From Castanea sativa (lineage: Eukaryota > Streptophyta > Magnoliopsida > Fagales > Fagaceae), in contig NC_134020.1 in the NCBI RefSeq assembly GCF_040712315.1, positions 50,019,751-50,083,750 of the forward strand: 64,000 nt of DNA. Direction: 5' to 3'. The notes beneath the pieces are model-generated. The model was not told where the DNA came from, ran no database searches, and saw only the letters and a list, made by a program, of their open reading frames with translations. Shown one piece after another: positions 13,243 to 24,970 of the stretch (positions within the stretch are counted from its first letter, which is position 1; every line of letters begins with the position of its first letter). The position numbers were made by a program, and so were the translations under genes.

Positions 13243-13299
13243 AAGGCATTTATGCCATATTTTTGTTTCTATTGTTATATACTGTGTTCTTACTTATCT

Positions 13300-13680
13300 A
13301 AGTATTAAACAGAACCTTGGTAATGCCTGGTTCCTTAGACCACATACCTTGGGTAAATTAATGCTTCTTGTTCTTCTAAGTGTTAAACAAAACCTTGGTC
13401 ATGCCTGGTTCCTCGGACCACATACCTTGGGTAAATTGATACTTCTTGTTCTTCTAAGTGTTAAATAGAACCTTAGTCATTTTTGGTTCTTCTAGCCACA
13501 TACCTTGGATAAATTAATACTTCATGTTCTTCTAAGTGTTAAACATAACCTTGGTCATGTCTGGTTCCTTGGACCACATACCTTGGGTAAATTAATACTT
13601 TTTGATCTTTTAAGTACTAAATAGAACCTTGGTCATGCTTGATTTCTCGGACCACATACCTTGGGTAAATTAGTATCTAA
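13300..13680 (+). repeat. Five 78-base tandem repeats downstream of integrase
   Basis: Units begin at 13300, 13378, 13456, 13534 and 13612, each exactly 78 bases apart; the last is shorter. Each contains accttggtcatgcctggtt and accacataccttgggtaaat with scattered substitutions. Tandem repeats in the 3' non-coding part are common in Tat elements. No coding role is visible. Confidence 0.93.
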
Positions 13681-14225
13681 TCTATCTGCAAGGGATAACC
13701 TATATTCTTGTTGTAAGGCCTGAATTGAAGAAATGTCTATGAACGTCACTTAAAGCATTTGCAAGTATGTCCATGAAATATTCTTTGCTAGAAATTGAGA
13801 TTTCATTAAACTGCATTTTTCAGTGTTAAGAACGGAGTCTTGAGTCACACACAATCTTTTGAGCTAAGTGTCTCACGTGCACAAGGTATATTTCTATGTT
13901 AAATTACAAATCATCCATAACTTGAAGATTAAGTTATTAAGTTACTAGTTACCTGAGATTTAACAACAAGGTTACTAATTGTACACATATCTATCGAGGT
14001 TAAAGGCAGTACTATACTTTACTTGGAAAAGGTTAGAAGTTAATCTGGCATTAATTAAGCTGTATTCAATTATGAGATAACTTCTTATTTAATGTAAACA
14101 CATTGAAATTGTGAAAGAGCTTGACACTTTTCATTAGATAAGGCCTCAAAGGGGCAAAGAGAGAGTACATGTTTAAAAGAAAAAGAAAAAAAATCCTAAG
14201 TAACTAGAGAAGTACATAAAAAATC
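13681..14225. other. Non-coding spacer of the Tat-like element
   Basis: AT-rich stretch between the 78-base repeats and the end of the antisense ORF relic. Nothing coding, no further clear repeat and no terminator-like structure was recognised. Confidence 0.5.
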
Positions 14226-16761
14226 TTAGGTAGACTTAGGAGGGGGATTGCTCTTTGTTGCAGTCTGGGCAAAAGCCTTTGACGTTGTTGTTTGAGCCAC
14301 ACCCTTGCTCTTAGGTTCCTCTTTGACGGTGAAGGGAAGCATGGCCAACACCAGTACCTGGCCCTGGGATGCTCTCTTCTCTTTGGAAGCATTCTTGGCT
14401 AGCTCCTTGTCAGGGACTTTGTCCTTGGCTATTTCCATGCCCTTATTCATAGCTTTGGCTTGGTCGGCCTCTTTAGAGGAGATAGAAGGGGCTAGAGGGC
14501 AGTAGCAGGGGCAACCTGACTAGGCACAGTTGGAGACTTGGAAGGGCTTGCCACGTGGAGAGTTAGGGGATAGTATACATTTTCTACCTTCCTTAGTGGA
14601 GAAGCAGCATCTACCCTAGCTTGGTTCAAGGTCGCATTCCATACTTGGAGGCAGTAGCCTCTGCAGACCCCAGTGACTTGGGCCCTAAGGCTTTCCCAAG
14701 TCTCCGCTACCCCGACCTCATACCCTTCTTGTTTAGCCTTATCTGCCTTCTCCTATGCTGCCTCCAACTTCTTCTTTAGGGCACCTAGTTGTTCCTTGGT
14801 TGTGGAGAGCTAGTTCTCGGCCTCACGCAGCTTTTATGCTGGTTCTCGAGCTGCTTTTCAGCCCTAGCCAGAGTTGCCTTTGCACTCCTTTTGTCTCGAT
14901 TTGCCTCAGTCAATTTGACATTGAGGTCTTTAATCCTCTGTTTAGCAAGGGTGAAAGCTTCCACAACAGCTATACGCCGCCCCTCCTCCTCCTTCATCTA
15001 TTTATGGGAACTATCTACCAGCTCCTCGACGATATGCATTGCTTGGATCGCCTACCAAAGAAAGAAAGAAGTTCAAATAAAGTAGTAATGATACTTAGTA
15101 AAAATGAAAATGCCAGAAGAAAATTTACCATTGCCAAATTGCTTTTTAAGGTCAGAAACATTTCATGTTTCCTCAATGTCCTCAAGTTTGCCATATCTTG
15201 AGATAGCAGTAATGGTTGCTCCAAGGCGTTGGCCACATAGCCCGCTTTCTCCTTTTGGAATTCCCTGATGGAAGAGTCTAGGGGAAGTGGAGCCCCATCT
15301 AGCTCCAAAGGAGGATTCCAGATTAGCATCTTGGAGCGAAAATCAAGTTCTTTTTTTCTATTAGTGCCCCTTACTTGAGGAGTTCTTTTGGGCTCCTTTA
15401 GCCATTTTGGCCCCCTTTTGGGGCTCAGGTTCCTTGAAGGGGATAACTTATCCCTTCTCAACCACGTCTTTCCCTTTCCAATCCCGCTTCCTTTTCTTGT
15501 CTGCCGGGTCGGGCTGGGAAGTGTAGATGGGAAGGGGAGTGGGAGGCTTGGTCTGGATAGCCACCTCGGGCATTGATCCTCCTGCATGGGATTCAAGGAG
15601 CTGTAGTTAGCTCGTCTTTTGCTTCATTTATAGCACCATTACATCTAGAGCGTTAGAGGCTTCTTGGACGTTGTTGACTTGAGCAGGGAGAAGGTGGCTG
15701 AGGGCGGCCCCTGGAGATTTTGAGGAACGAAGCTGGTTAAAGACTTCAAAATCTTCCTCGGAGTTTGAAGCCTACACTACCTAAGCTGTTTCTTCAAGAT
15801 CCGCATGAGAAGATGTAGCCTCTTCCTCGGTGGCACGCTGTGAAAGGAGTTCTACTGGTTGAATTCCTTTGGGAGTGGGACTAGTGGTAAGGAAACCAAG
15901 CACTATAATGATGATTTGGCGCAGACGAGGATCATTTGCTTTGATCACGTACTTGGGGGCTTGGAAGCTACTAGAGATAGGTTGGTATCCGAGGATAAGA
16001 TAAGCTGCTTGTAATTGCCCGTCCGTATGTACGAATATCTCTAATCAAAGTATCCTCGTCAGGTTGGGTTCGTTGACAAGGTTAAGGTTAGGAGTGTTAA
16101 GGTATTTATCTGCAAAAGTTCCGACATCAAAGTCATTGTTAGAATAGAAAATCATTAAATGGAGGCAAGTAAATTCATGAATTGCAAAGAAGAAAACGGG
16201 AGTGCGTTAGTGACAAATGGGTAGTGTTATAGTAGTGAACCTAAAAATAAGTACCCCACCTGATTTCCCGTCTTGCACCGGGCAGTGAAGTCCATCGTGC
16301 CATTCTCTCGAGACAATTAAGAAGTCTTTGTCCATACCTTTGTTTGTATCAGGGAGACACGATATGAGCCTGACTTCAGGGACCCTGGTTTTGCGGTAAT
16401 ATCCTTGGTCTTTATAGTGCTGACAATTATAAACCCAATTAACGTCGTGATGGGTGAGGTTTACACCCATATTTTCATTAAAGGCATCTACACTACCTAA
16501 TATCCTAAACATATTAGGGGCACATTGGATCAGGTAGAGTCTATGGGCTAGTAAGAAATCCCTAGTCATTCTACCCATAGGGATCCTCATCCCTCCCTCT
16601 ATGAAGGCAATCATAGGGATTGCCACTTCCCCCTCCGATCTTTTAGTATGCCATTCTCTTTGGCGGCAATACCAGATCGAGACCCCTGCAGGTATGTGGT
16701 ATTGGACTTTAAAATTTTCTATGCCCTTAGGAGTGCTTACTAAGCTAGCGAATCTACCCAT
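14226..16761 (-). pseudogene. Antisense ORF relic of the Tat-like element (Transposase_28-like)
   Basis: Read on the - strand, the N-terminal piece at 16761-16207 gives 184 residues. It includes EGEVAIPMIAFIEGGMRIPM and then AHRLYLIQCAPNMFRILGSV, the pattern of a plant 'putative gypsy type transposon' domain (Pfam Transposase_28, from memory). A Ser/Glu-rich middle follows, then a Lys/Pro-rich piece (15596-15015), a likely coiled coil (14997-14785, rich in Ala, Lys, Glu and Leu) and a C-terminal tail (14450-14226). Stops and frameshifts separate the pieces. Such antisense ORFs occur in Grande and Retand elements; their function is not established. A further - strand frame at 17338-16853 starts inside the LTR and is probably spurious. 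Confidence 0.72.
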
Positions 16762-17279
16762 TTGAAATGTAAGTGGAGAAATTTAACGAAACAAGGTGAA
16801 AAATGAGGGCCGAGGAAGAAAATGTCCTAGAAATGTGAAGGAAGACTAACGGTTACTTACGAAAGCATATAAGGGCACCTTGGGTTGGTTCTTGAGAAGT
16901 TGAAGATTCAGAAAGTGAAACATTTGGAGCCTTAGCATCATTTTTATAGGGAGGGGAAAAGTAAGCGGGAGATTTCCCGCTCAAATCCCTATGAAGAAAT
17001 CTACACCATAGAATTTCCATCATACCATAGAATGTGGGGGACAGGGCGTCGTAGGAAGTAAATGCTAAAGCGTTAGGTGCGTGTCTTTTTGCAATTGAAA
17101 AGACACTTGCACAGAAAGAGGTGACATGAGAATAGGAAGGGTAATTGCCAAAAATCAAAATCCCCATTTTTTCCCTGAGGAGCAAAAGAGTGGAATTTTG
17201 AGGGGCTATTGTAGGGATGGAAGGCCTAGATATGGGTATTAGGCCGCGAGCCGTGCCCAAGGACATCAGATATCTTGAG

Positions 17280-18015
17280 GATAGGTAGATGTTAATGAAG
17301 ACATACAAGTTAATGGGTCGTGGAAGAAGTCTGGTCATTAGGAGTTGAAAATGTCTTCCGAGGAGGGGTACCTCCTTAGCTAAGCAGAGCAGAGGTCAAA
17401 GGTCCAACCCTTCATCAAGAACAAGGCAATAGGCAATCAGACAGACGAGGATAATTATCAGATGTGGATAAGACAAAAGAGAGTTGTGAAACATTATGAA
17501 AAAAGCTGCTACCACCGCATTGAATGCTCTATAGCTAGCCTCTTGACCACATTAATGTGGAGGTGATACTTGAACAGTAATACTTAGCCTTACAGCTACC
17601 CGCAAGAGACTTCAAGAATATGCTAATGGGACAAGTATCAAAGCCAGTAATCTGATCTACATGTGGAGGGCTGAGATGAAGGGAGGAATAGGAATATAAA
17701 TGAGAAAAACCCCATTACAAAGGGGATGATGAGAAAATCTAAGAAGAAAGGACCGGAGACTCAAGAGTTGTAATTTTGCATAAGTTTAAGAGAGATATAT
17801 AAGAACAAACCATCCTTGGACTTTGCCGAGGAGAACGTTTCTTGATCCAAATTGTATGTTTTATTCTTCCTAGTAGTAACTAACCTTCCGGGATTACCAT
17901 CCACTTAACTCATTGAAAGTTCATCTTAAGCCCACTTTCTAACAAATTCATTGTTTTGAGCTCTTTGGGCCACTGACCCTTCATTTGGGCTTTAGCAGCA
18001 AACCGTGTCCTTACA
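17280..18015 (+). repeat. 3' LTR of the Tat-like Gypsy element
   Basis: Copy of 7163-7886. It ends in ccgtgtccttaca at 18015 and is followed by gataaagtc. Its last 251 bases (from 17765) have been copied into the tandem array that follows. I do not see a convincing purine-rich tract immediately upstream. Confidence 0.85.
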
Positions 18016-18063
18016 GATAAAGTCTTGAATTTTTTTAAATGCTAAATAAGTCATTATTCATAA

Positions 18064-18095
<32 letters not shown>

Positions 18096-18474
18096 ATAAT
18101 AGGTGAAACTGAGAGAAACTCAAATTAGAATTCCAAATTAGAGTTCTAATTTTGCGTTAATTATTTATTCTCAAAGAGTTGTAATTTTGCATAAGTTTAA
18201 GAGAGATATATAAGAACAAACCATCCTTGGACTTTGCCGAGGAGAACGTTTCTTGATCCAAATTGTATGTTTTATTCTTCCTAGTAGTAACTAACCTTCC
18301 GTGATTACCATCCACTTAACTCATTGAAAGTTCATCTTAAGCCCACTTTCTAACAAATTCATTGTTTTGAGCTCTTTGGGCCACTGACCCTTCATTTGGG
18401 CTTTAGCAGCAAACCGTGTCCTTACAGATAAAGTCTTGAATTTTTTTAAATGCTAAATAAGTCATTATTCATAA

Positions 18475-18505
<31 letters not shown>

Positions 18506-18885
18506 ATAATAATAGGTGAAACTGAGAGAAACTCAAATTAGAATTCCAAATTAGAGTTCTAATTTTGCGTTAATTATTTATTCTCAAAGAGTTGTAATTT
18601 TGCATAAGTTTAAGAGAGATATATAAGAACAAACCATCCTTGGACTTTGCCGAGGAGAACGTTTCTTGATCCAAATTGTATGTTTTATTCTTCCTAGTAG
18701 TAACTAACCTTCCGTGATTACCATCCACTTAACTCATTGAAAGTTCATCTTAAGCCCACTCTCTAACAAATTCATTGTTTTGAGCTCTTTGGGCCACTGA
18801 CCCTTCATTTGGGCTTTAGCAGCAAACCGTGTCCTTACAGATAAAGTCTTGAATTTTTTTAAATGCTAAATAAGTCATTATTCAT

Positions 18886-18928
<43 letters not shown>

Positions 18929-19311
18929 ATAATAATAGGTGAAACTGAGAGAAACTCAAATTAGAATTCCAAATTAGAGTTCTAATTTTACGTTAATTAT
19001 TTATTCTCAAAGAGTTGTAATTTTGCATAAGTTTAAGAGAGATATATAAGAACAAACCATCCTTGGACTTTGCCGAGGAGAACGTTTCTTGATCCAAATT
19101 GTATGTTTTATTCTTCCTAGTAGTAACTAACCTTCCGTGATTACCATCCACTTAACTCATTGAAAGTTCATCTTAAGCCCACTCTCTAACAAATTCATTG
19201 TTTTGAGCTCTTTGGGCCACTGACCCTTCATTTGGGCTTTAGCAGCAAACCGTGTCCTTATAGATAAAGTCTTGAATTTTTTTAAATGCTAAAATAAGTC
19301 ATTATTCATAA

Positions 19312-19346
<35 letters not shown>

Positions 19347-19429
19347 ATAATAATAGGTGAAACTGAGAGAAACTCAAATTATAATTTCAAATTAGAGTTC
19401 TAATTTTGCGCTAATTATTTATTCTCAAA
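17765..19429. repeat. Four-unit tandem array joining LTR tail and Helitron head
   Basis: Units start with gagttgtaattttgcat at 17765, 18176, 18589 and 19012, giving periods of 411, 413, 423 and 418 bases. Each unit contains the last 251 bases of the Gypsy 3' LTR, about 45 bases of flank (gataaagtcttgaat...), a (TG)n tract of variable length, and the first bases of a Helitron (aataggtgaaactgagag to ctcaaa). The array ends at 19430 where gagttttattt replaces gagttgtaatt. Unit 1 is the genuine LTR end, so three extra copies arose after the Gypsy insertion. The length differences come mainly from the (TG)n tract. Confidence 0.93.
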
Positions 19430-19745
19430 GAGTTTTATTTCTCAATTTTATAATCAAATGTGGGACCACATCATAAATATTCATCCAAGTGAGTTATTAA
19501 GTACAAAAACCAAAGAATCTAGAATAAATGAATCTTAAAAAAAAATAAAAATTGCTTCACAATAATTTTTTTAAAAGTATCATGGACAATTTTCATTTTA
19601 TACCTAATAATATCCTTACAAAAGAGTTAGCAAAATATAAAAAATGACTATTAATAATATTTAAATTATATATATAAAAATTATATTATACATCGTATTG
19701 TATATCTTTAAGTGTTCCATGCATATGCATGGGGTTACAAGCTAG
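19340..19745 (+). mobile_element. Short non-autonomous Helitron-like element
   Basis: The 5' part reads aataggtgaaactgagag, a start that resembles plant Helitron 5' ends. The 3' end has a perfect small palindrome ccatgcatatgcatgg at 19718-19733, followed by a short spacer and CTAG (19742-19745) before T, which is the Helitron 3' signature. It codes for nothing. Three extra copies of its head are in the array upstream. A similar element is at 59129-60994. Confidence 0.6.
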
Positions 19746-20188
19746 TATATATTAATAGTCAAAGCATATAAAAAATGTAATTAGATTTTAATTAGATTCT
19801 CAATTTTGCACCACGTGTCCCATTTAATTTTTAATTTTGTGCCAAGAGAATTGTTTAGTGTAAAAACTGAAGAGTCCAAATCCAATTAGATTTTAAATTA
19901 GATTTCAATTAGAGTCCAATTTTTCGCCACAATTTAAGTTTTTACTTTTATGAAAAGTGAATTATTGGGTGCAAAAACCAAAAAGTCTAAACCCAATTAA
20001 ATTTTAAATCATATATATATATATATACACATTTTACATATTTTAGAAATATATGATTTAAAAAAAGTGTAAACTAATACTATGTATAATTTGAACCACT
20101 TTTCCACAAAAGAAAATGTATAATTTAAACTGTATAATTATGATTATTTTTAATTACACCTGTGCATATGCACGGGGTTAAGTATAGT
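19746..20188 (+). mobile_element. Second Helitron-like 3' remnant
   Basis: This stretch repeats the character of the preceding Helitron (for example aatcaattagatttt-like blocks) and ends with the palindrome gtgcatatgcac followed by ggggttaag at about 20162-20181, again like a Helitron 3' hairpin but with a decayed terminus (tata instead of CTAG). Immediately after it, sequence similar to intron 8 of GH1 copy 3 resumes. Confidence 0.4.
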
Positions 20189-20743
20189 GAATATAAAAGC
20201 TATCAAAATATTTTTGTCTACAAAAAAAATCCTAAAAAGAAATTCATATCTTTTTAAATTCTAATAAATAATACCAAGTTCTCTAATTTGATACAAATGC
20301 CTTTTTTTTATTAAAAATTCTAAATTCTTTGCACTTTGGAGAGTCAACTCATTCTTAGGGGTCAAATAATTCTTTTTCGGTGCCCAACTATTAAATAGTT
20401 TAATTTTATCATCGAATATGTATAAGATTAGAATTTTTTTTAATGTCAGATATAGGAAATTTCATTCAAATATTCTTCATTAAGTATTCTAGCATAAATA
20501 TCCCAGCCCGCATCTTGAACTTTCACAATAAAATGCATTTATCTATTTTATTTTACCTTTAGCAAATAAGCAATCAACGAAATGCATCCAAAGATTCCAA
20601 GCACACTATTTCTTTTAATTTTCTTTTTGGCCATTAACACCACCTTTTCGGTGGCTTCTTTTAGAATTTGTTCAACTTAAGTATGTACACATTTAATAGA
20701 TTAGTAATATGCATAAATTTTAAAATGTTCATTGTTATTGCAG
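20189..20743 (+). other. 3' part of GH1 intron 8
   Basis: The stretch tctacaaaaaaaatcc and tttttaaattctaataaata (about 20216-20270) matches intron 8 of GH1 copy 3 (about 52551-52610), which shows the transposons entered this intron. It ends with the acceptor ttgttattgcag before exon 9. Nothing coding is visible. Confidence 0.7.
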
Positions 20744-21710
20744 GTTTTTGGACCCATTGATAAATGGTGACTATCCGCATAGCATGAGATTTCTCGTTAA
20801 AGATAGATTGCCCAAGTTCACCAAAGAGCAATCCAAACTGTTAAACGGACATTTGATTTTCTAGGAATAAACTACTATACTGCTAATTATGCAGCTTATG
20901 CCCCTCAAATAACTGGTGATAAGGCAAGTTACACGACAGATCCTTGTGCTAATCTTACTAGTAAGTACAAATTCAACACCCGAAGCCATGCTTATGAGTT
21001 TGTTATGTATCTAATATGGTAATAATAACTAGACCGTTCTTTTTCTTGTCTTTGCAGCTTCACGGAATGGGATCCTCATTGGTGCACCGGTATGTACTAG
21101 CTAGCTAAGTACATATCAACATATTTATTCTAGTAGTTAGAGGGGAAAAAGAACTAACAATTTTATGAAAAACTTTAAAGAAAATAGTAAAGCTACCATC
21201 AATGGGTCAGCCTTTTAGAAATTTCATAAAGGAAATAGTAAAGCTACTATCAAATTTATGAAAATATCTTTTTTTTAAAATTGATATGGTAAAAAATATG
21301 TGATGTCATATCATTGACATAATGAATATCTTAAATTTAAAAAAAAAAAAAACATTTTATCTTGCAATTAATTGCAGGCTGCTTCAAGTTGGCTCCATGT
21401 TATCCAAGAGGATTTCGAGATCTTCTGCTCTACATAAAGAGCAAGTACCACGATCCACTAATTTACATTACCGAAAATGGTGATTTCCTCTAACTTCATT
21501 TTTCGTTTATTATCCCACAAGATCATGTAAAATTGGAACACTATTGCTAGATCACCATTTGAAGCTAATTTCCACTAACTATATTTGTAGGAATTGATGA
21601 GTTCAATAATGCCACCTTGTCACTCAAGGAAGCCCTTATTGACAACCAAAGAATTGATTACTACGATAAACATCTTCGGTATCTTCTTAGGGCTATCATG
21701 TAAGTGCAAT

Positions 21711-21712
<2 letters not shown>

Positions 21713-21752
<40 letters not shown>
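21713..21752. repeat. (CT)n microsatellite in GH1 intron 12
   Basis: About 20 CT repeats lie in the intron between exons 12 and 13 of GH1 copy 1. A much shorter CT tract is present in the same intron of copy 3 (about 53922-53940). Confidence 0.95.
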
Positions 21753-21754
<2 letters not shown>

Positions 21755-21968
21755 TATAGAATTGTAACTAGATTTCACTTCTTTCTTTGGTATATGTAGG
21801 GATGGCGTAAATGTTAAGGGATACTTTGCATGGTCATTGTTGGACAATTTTGAGTGGGCCTCAAGTTACACAGTTCGATTCGGAATTAACTATGTAGACT
21901 ACGAAAATGAGAATAAAAGATACCCTAAGCATTATGACCATTGGTTCAAGAATTTCCTCAAAAAATAG

Positions 21969-22309
21969 ACACGAACTATGCTCAAATTATGAACTATCTA
22001 TTTGCATCAGACTGCCTCCAAACAATAAATTGACAATAATTTCTACTCCATTTGTTTGCTCTTTAAATTATGTAATTGGCATGGAGTACAAGACTATAAT
22101 GTAGAAATGCTTGTTAAATAATATATTATCTTATAGGTACTACATAGAAGACACTCCAACTAGTTTAAACTTTAAACTCCAAGAAGAAGGAAAATGTTAT
22201 AACTACTATAAATGTTAGACTCTAACATACTTCACCTCTTCCCACAAAAGAAATTTTGTCTCACATTTTTCTATAAAAAAAGGATACTAAACAACGAACT
22301 TCTTTCATC
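21969..22309 (+). other. 3' flank of GH1 copy 1
   Basis: Continues after the TAG stop at 21966-21968. AATAAA at 22024-22029 could have served as a poly(A) signal. No other feature is supported before the solo LTR at 22315. Confidence 0.5.
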
Positions 22310-22314
22310 AATAT

Positions 22315-23147
22315 TTTTTGTTCTATTTAGACCCCTTTTAAAACATATTAGTTTAATCTAATGAATTAGCCAAGTAGTTACTTAGGTTAATTATGAGATT
22401 TAGTTTAAACACATTCAAACATATTACTTAGTGCAGAAAAGTAAAGAAGACAATAATATGATGATCCAGAAAAACCAATGAAACCAACAGTTTTAAGGTA
22501 AAAAAACCTGGAGAAGATTTAACCTAACTATACTCAAGGTAAAAAAATCAACTATGATAGAATGGAAGTTTACAATAGATTTAAACCCTAAGTTTAAAAC
22601 TACCTCTTGTAGAACTTACTAACACGATCATGTGCAGTTCTCACTTCACAAACTCTTCTATCTTGAATTTGCTGAACACAAACTCCCATGTTTATGAAAT
22701 TGAGATCCCACTCAAAGGTTTCAGATCACCATCAGTAGTAGATCTTTATGTAGCAACTCGTTTCTACCAGTTTTTTATTGTAGATCTCGTTTCAGTAGAT
22801 GCTTGTAGAGTTAGAAGGTTATAGAAATCTCACAGCTTCTAAAACGTAATTAGGGTTTTCCTTTTATACCCAGTAGTGTTGGATTGAAATCCTAAACTTT
22901 TTCATGGGCTTGAGCTTGATTTAAATTTTGCAGAACACGATTTTCGATCAGTCAAACCTATCTTTCAATCGGTCAAGCTTCACAGTAGCTTACTTCTTCT
23001 TTTTGCAGCTTGACAGTTCCTGAATCTCAACTTGAACAATCTTGAGTAATGTCTAACATCTAATTTAAACATGTTTTTGTTTTCAGTTTGACAACATACA
23101 AAAATTTGGAAACTAAACATTAAATCTGAAATATTTAGAACCTAACA
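22315..23147 (-). mobile_element. Solo LTR of Copia family C
   Basis: Reversed copy of the LTRs of the element at 32532-39776: it starts with ttctatttagacccctttt (the reversed LTR end) and finishes with atttagaacctaaca (the reversed LTR start). Length of about 833 bases agrees with the 830-base 5' LTR of that element. A possible 5-base target duplication, aatat, is at 22310-22314 and 23148-23152. No internal sequence accompanies it, so it is a solo LTR left by recombination. The frame at 22630-22824 within it is not a gene. Confidence 0.78.
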
Positions 23148-23152
23148 AATAT

Positions 23153-24970
23153 AAACAAACTAATTTTGTTGTTGATGTTTTTATTTTTTCGAAACTTTTG
23201 AATTGTTGTTGACATCATGAGAGCTTGCAACAGAAACTTTGAAACTTCCACAATTTTTCATATCACCAAAGTGTATTTTTTTTTTTTACGTTTTATTTTT
23301 GACCACTCAATTTTTTATTATTTTCTGCCCGACTTTATTTGAAATAGGCTTCTTTATTGTACATTTAGGGAGAAAACAATAAAACCCTAAACTAGCAAAG
23401 AAAGATGTAATTCAACCTATTTTATGTTTTCTATTGTTGCGTTTGTTTGCTAAGAAAAGCTCATAAATTAGGTTAAGGAATTCACCCCCCAAATCTGTGA
23501 TTATTTTTATTAGGCTTTTATCAAGTTGAGGTTTTTATTGGTTTTTCAAGGTTAATTTTTGTTTGGGGTGTATGTCAGCACGTGGTAAGGACTAGTGTCA
23601 AATCCTAAAAAGGAATGACCCAAGGCCCTTCTTGTAAATCATTGCATTATCGTTGGAATTACATGGACCCTAAGATAAATTCATATTGATTGGCCAAAAC
23701 AAAAAAACAAAAAAACAAAAATCTAAGCACATTCCTAATATGATTTTCAATAGACTGGCCAAAGAACCACAAGAACATGATTCTCTGTATTTCACTCTTT
23801 ATTTTTTATTTGCCTCTGTATTTCACTTGGTATGAAGAAAAAATCTATTTGCAGCAAACAAGCGTTGGTTATAGACGTTTGTTATAGATTCAATATACAA
23901 CAGAACATCCATAATTAATTTGAATGGCCAGAACTTGTTTATAATAGACTCAATACCACAACAGAACCATTAGCACATACATATGGGGAAAATATTTTTC
24001 ACACACTGTTGGAGGGGGGGAGGGGGGTTGATAAAACAATATGCCCGTGTGCTTGATAAAACAGTGAGCTCATCGGCCCATTAATGATAAGAAAGAAAAG
24101 TATACAGGATGCAGTGGAATACACCCAGCCCATAAGCCGCAGCAGGGCTTACCGAAGATCCAGAGAAGAGGTTTGACCTTGGCAACAAAGGAGGGAGGTT
24201 GGGGAAGCCCCCCAAGGATACCCCGTTTGTCAACTGAGTGTTGAGGACCCTCCCCAAAGGAAATGGAAGGTGGGAAAGGTGTACCAGTGAAAAGGGAAGT
24301 ACCTTTTGCGAAGTAAAGAGTGGTAGCGTCCAGATTCAGAGTTGTAACAAAAGTATGGTAATAAATAATGTTGGTACTGCTTAATGTGACGATGGAACTA
24401 TTAAATGTGAGAGAAAAAAAAATATAATCACTGAATATTACAAAAATACAATTACATGTAATGTTATTACTGCCTAATTTGATAATGGAGCCGTTGCATG
24501 TAATGTTTTAGTAACCTACCATAGCACATTGCCTATTTTTAGATACCATACTTTCAAATAAAGAAGATCTTTATACATACTAATTAATCAATCAGCCGAA
24601 TGTGGCAAAAGAAAATCTTTATACATACTAATTAATTTATCAGCCGAATGTGACAATGCGATCGAGGATTGAATCATAAACTTGAGTAAACACTAAAGGT
24701 TCATATCATATAATTACCCTATATAAACAAAATCTTTGTAGGGAAAAATCTATTTTGGAGGATATCTATAATTTAATTAATTCTACGTACAATGTCAAAT
24801 AATTAGTTGAAGGACAGATGTGATCACTAACATATTGCCTATCCTTTTCTTCTTCTTCTTTCGTTCATTTCTATTTTTTTCTTTTCTAAATAAATTAGAT
24901 TATGTAGCGCTCCTTTATAATTTTTTTTTAATAAAAACTAGTGCTACAAAAAATACCAAAATCAACTAAT
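23153..24970. other. Intergenic stretch with no recognised gene
   Basis: AT-rich DNA with one unusually GC-rich island at about 24010-24320, which includes purine-rich runs. I found no conserved protein, LTR or RNA gene in it. The island could be part of an unrecognised element. The direct repeat at 24563-24658 is listed separately. Confidence 0.4.
24563..24658. repeat. 48-base tandem duplication
   Basis: Two units start at 24563 and 24611 and share atctttatacatactaatta and atcagccgaatgtg with a few differences. Non-coding. Confidence 0.85.

Larger units (their letters stand above)
7163..18015 (+). mobile_element. Ty3/Gypsy LTR retrotransposon, Tat-like, with antisense ORF
   Basis: Element of about 10.85 kb bounded by two similar LTRs (724 and 736 bases). 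On + it shows gag, protease, reverse transcriptase, RNase H and integrase remains in that order, typical of Gypsy elements. Between pol and the 3' LTR are a 78-base tandem repeat and a long ORF relic on the - strand. An antisense ORF in this place is known from Grande and Retand elements of the Tat lineage, and the RT and gag sequences fit Tat. All ORFs are broken. It lies inside intron 8 of GH1 copy 1. No clean target duplication was found, and the 5' LTR border is uncertain by about 10 bases. Confidence 0.9.

Noticed and set aside
13300..13680. Regular repeats that could suggest a CRISPR array
   Set aside because: Units are directly adjacent with no spacers, in a plant retrotransposon.
16853..17338. 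161-codon frame on - overlapping the 3' LTR
   Set aside because: It starts inside the LTR and shows no family motif; the supported antisense ORF begins at 16761.
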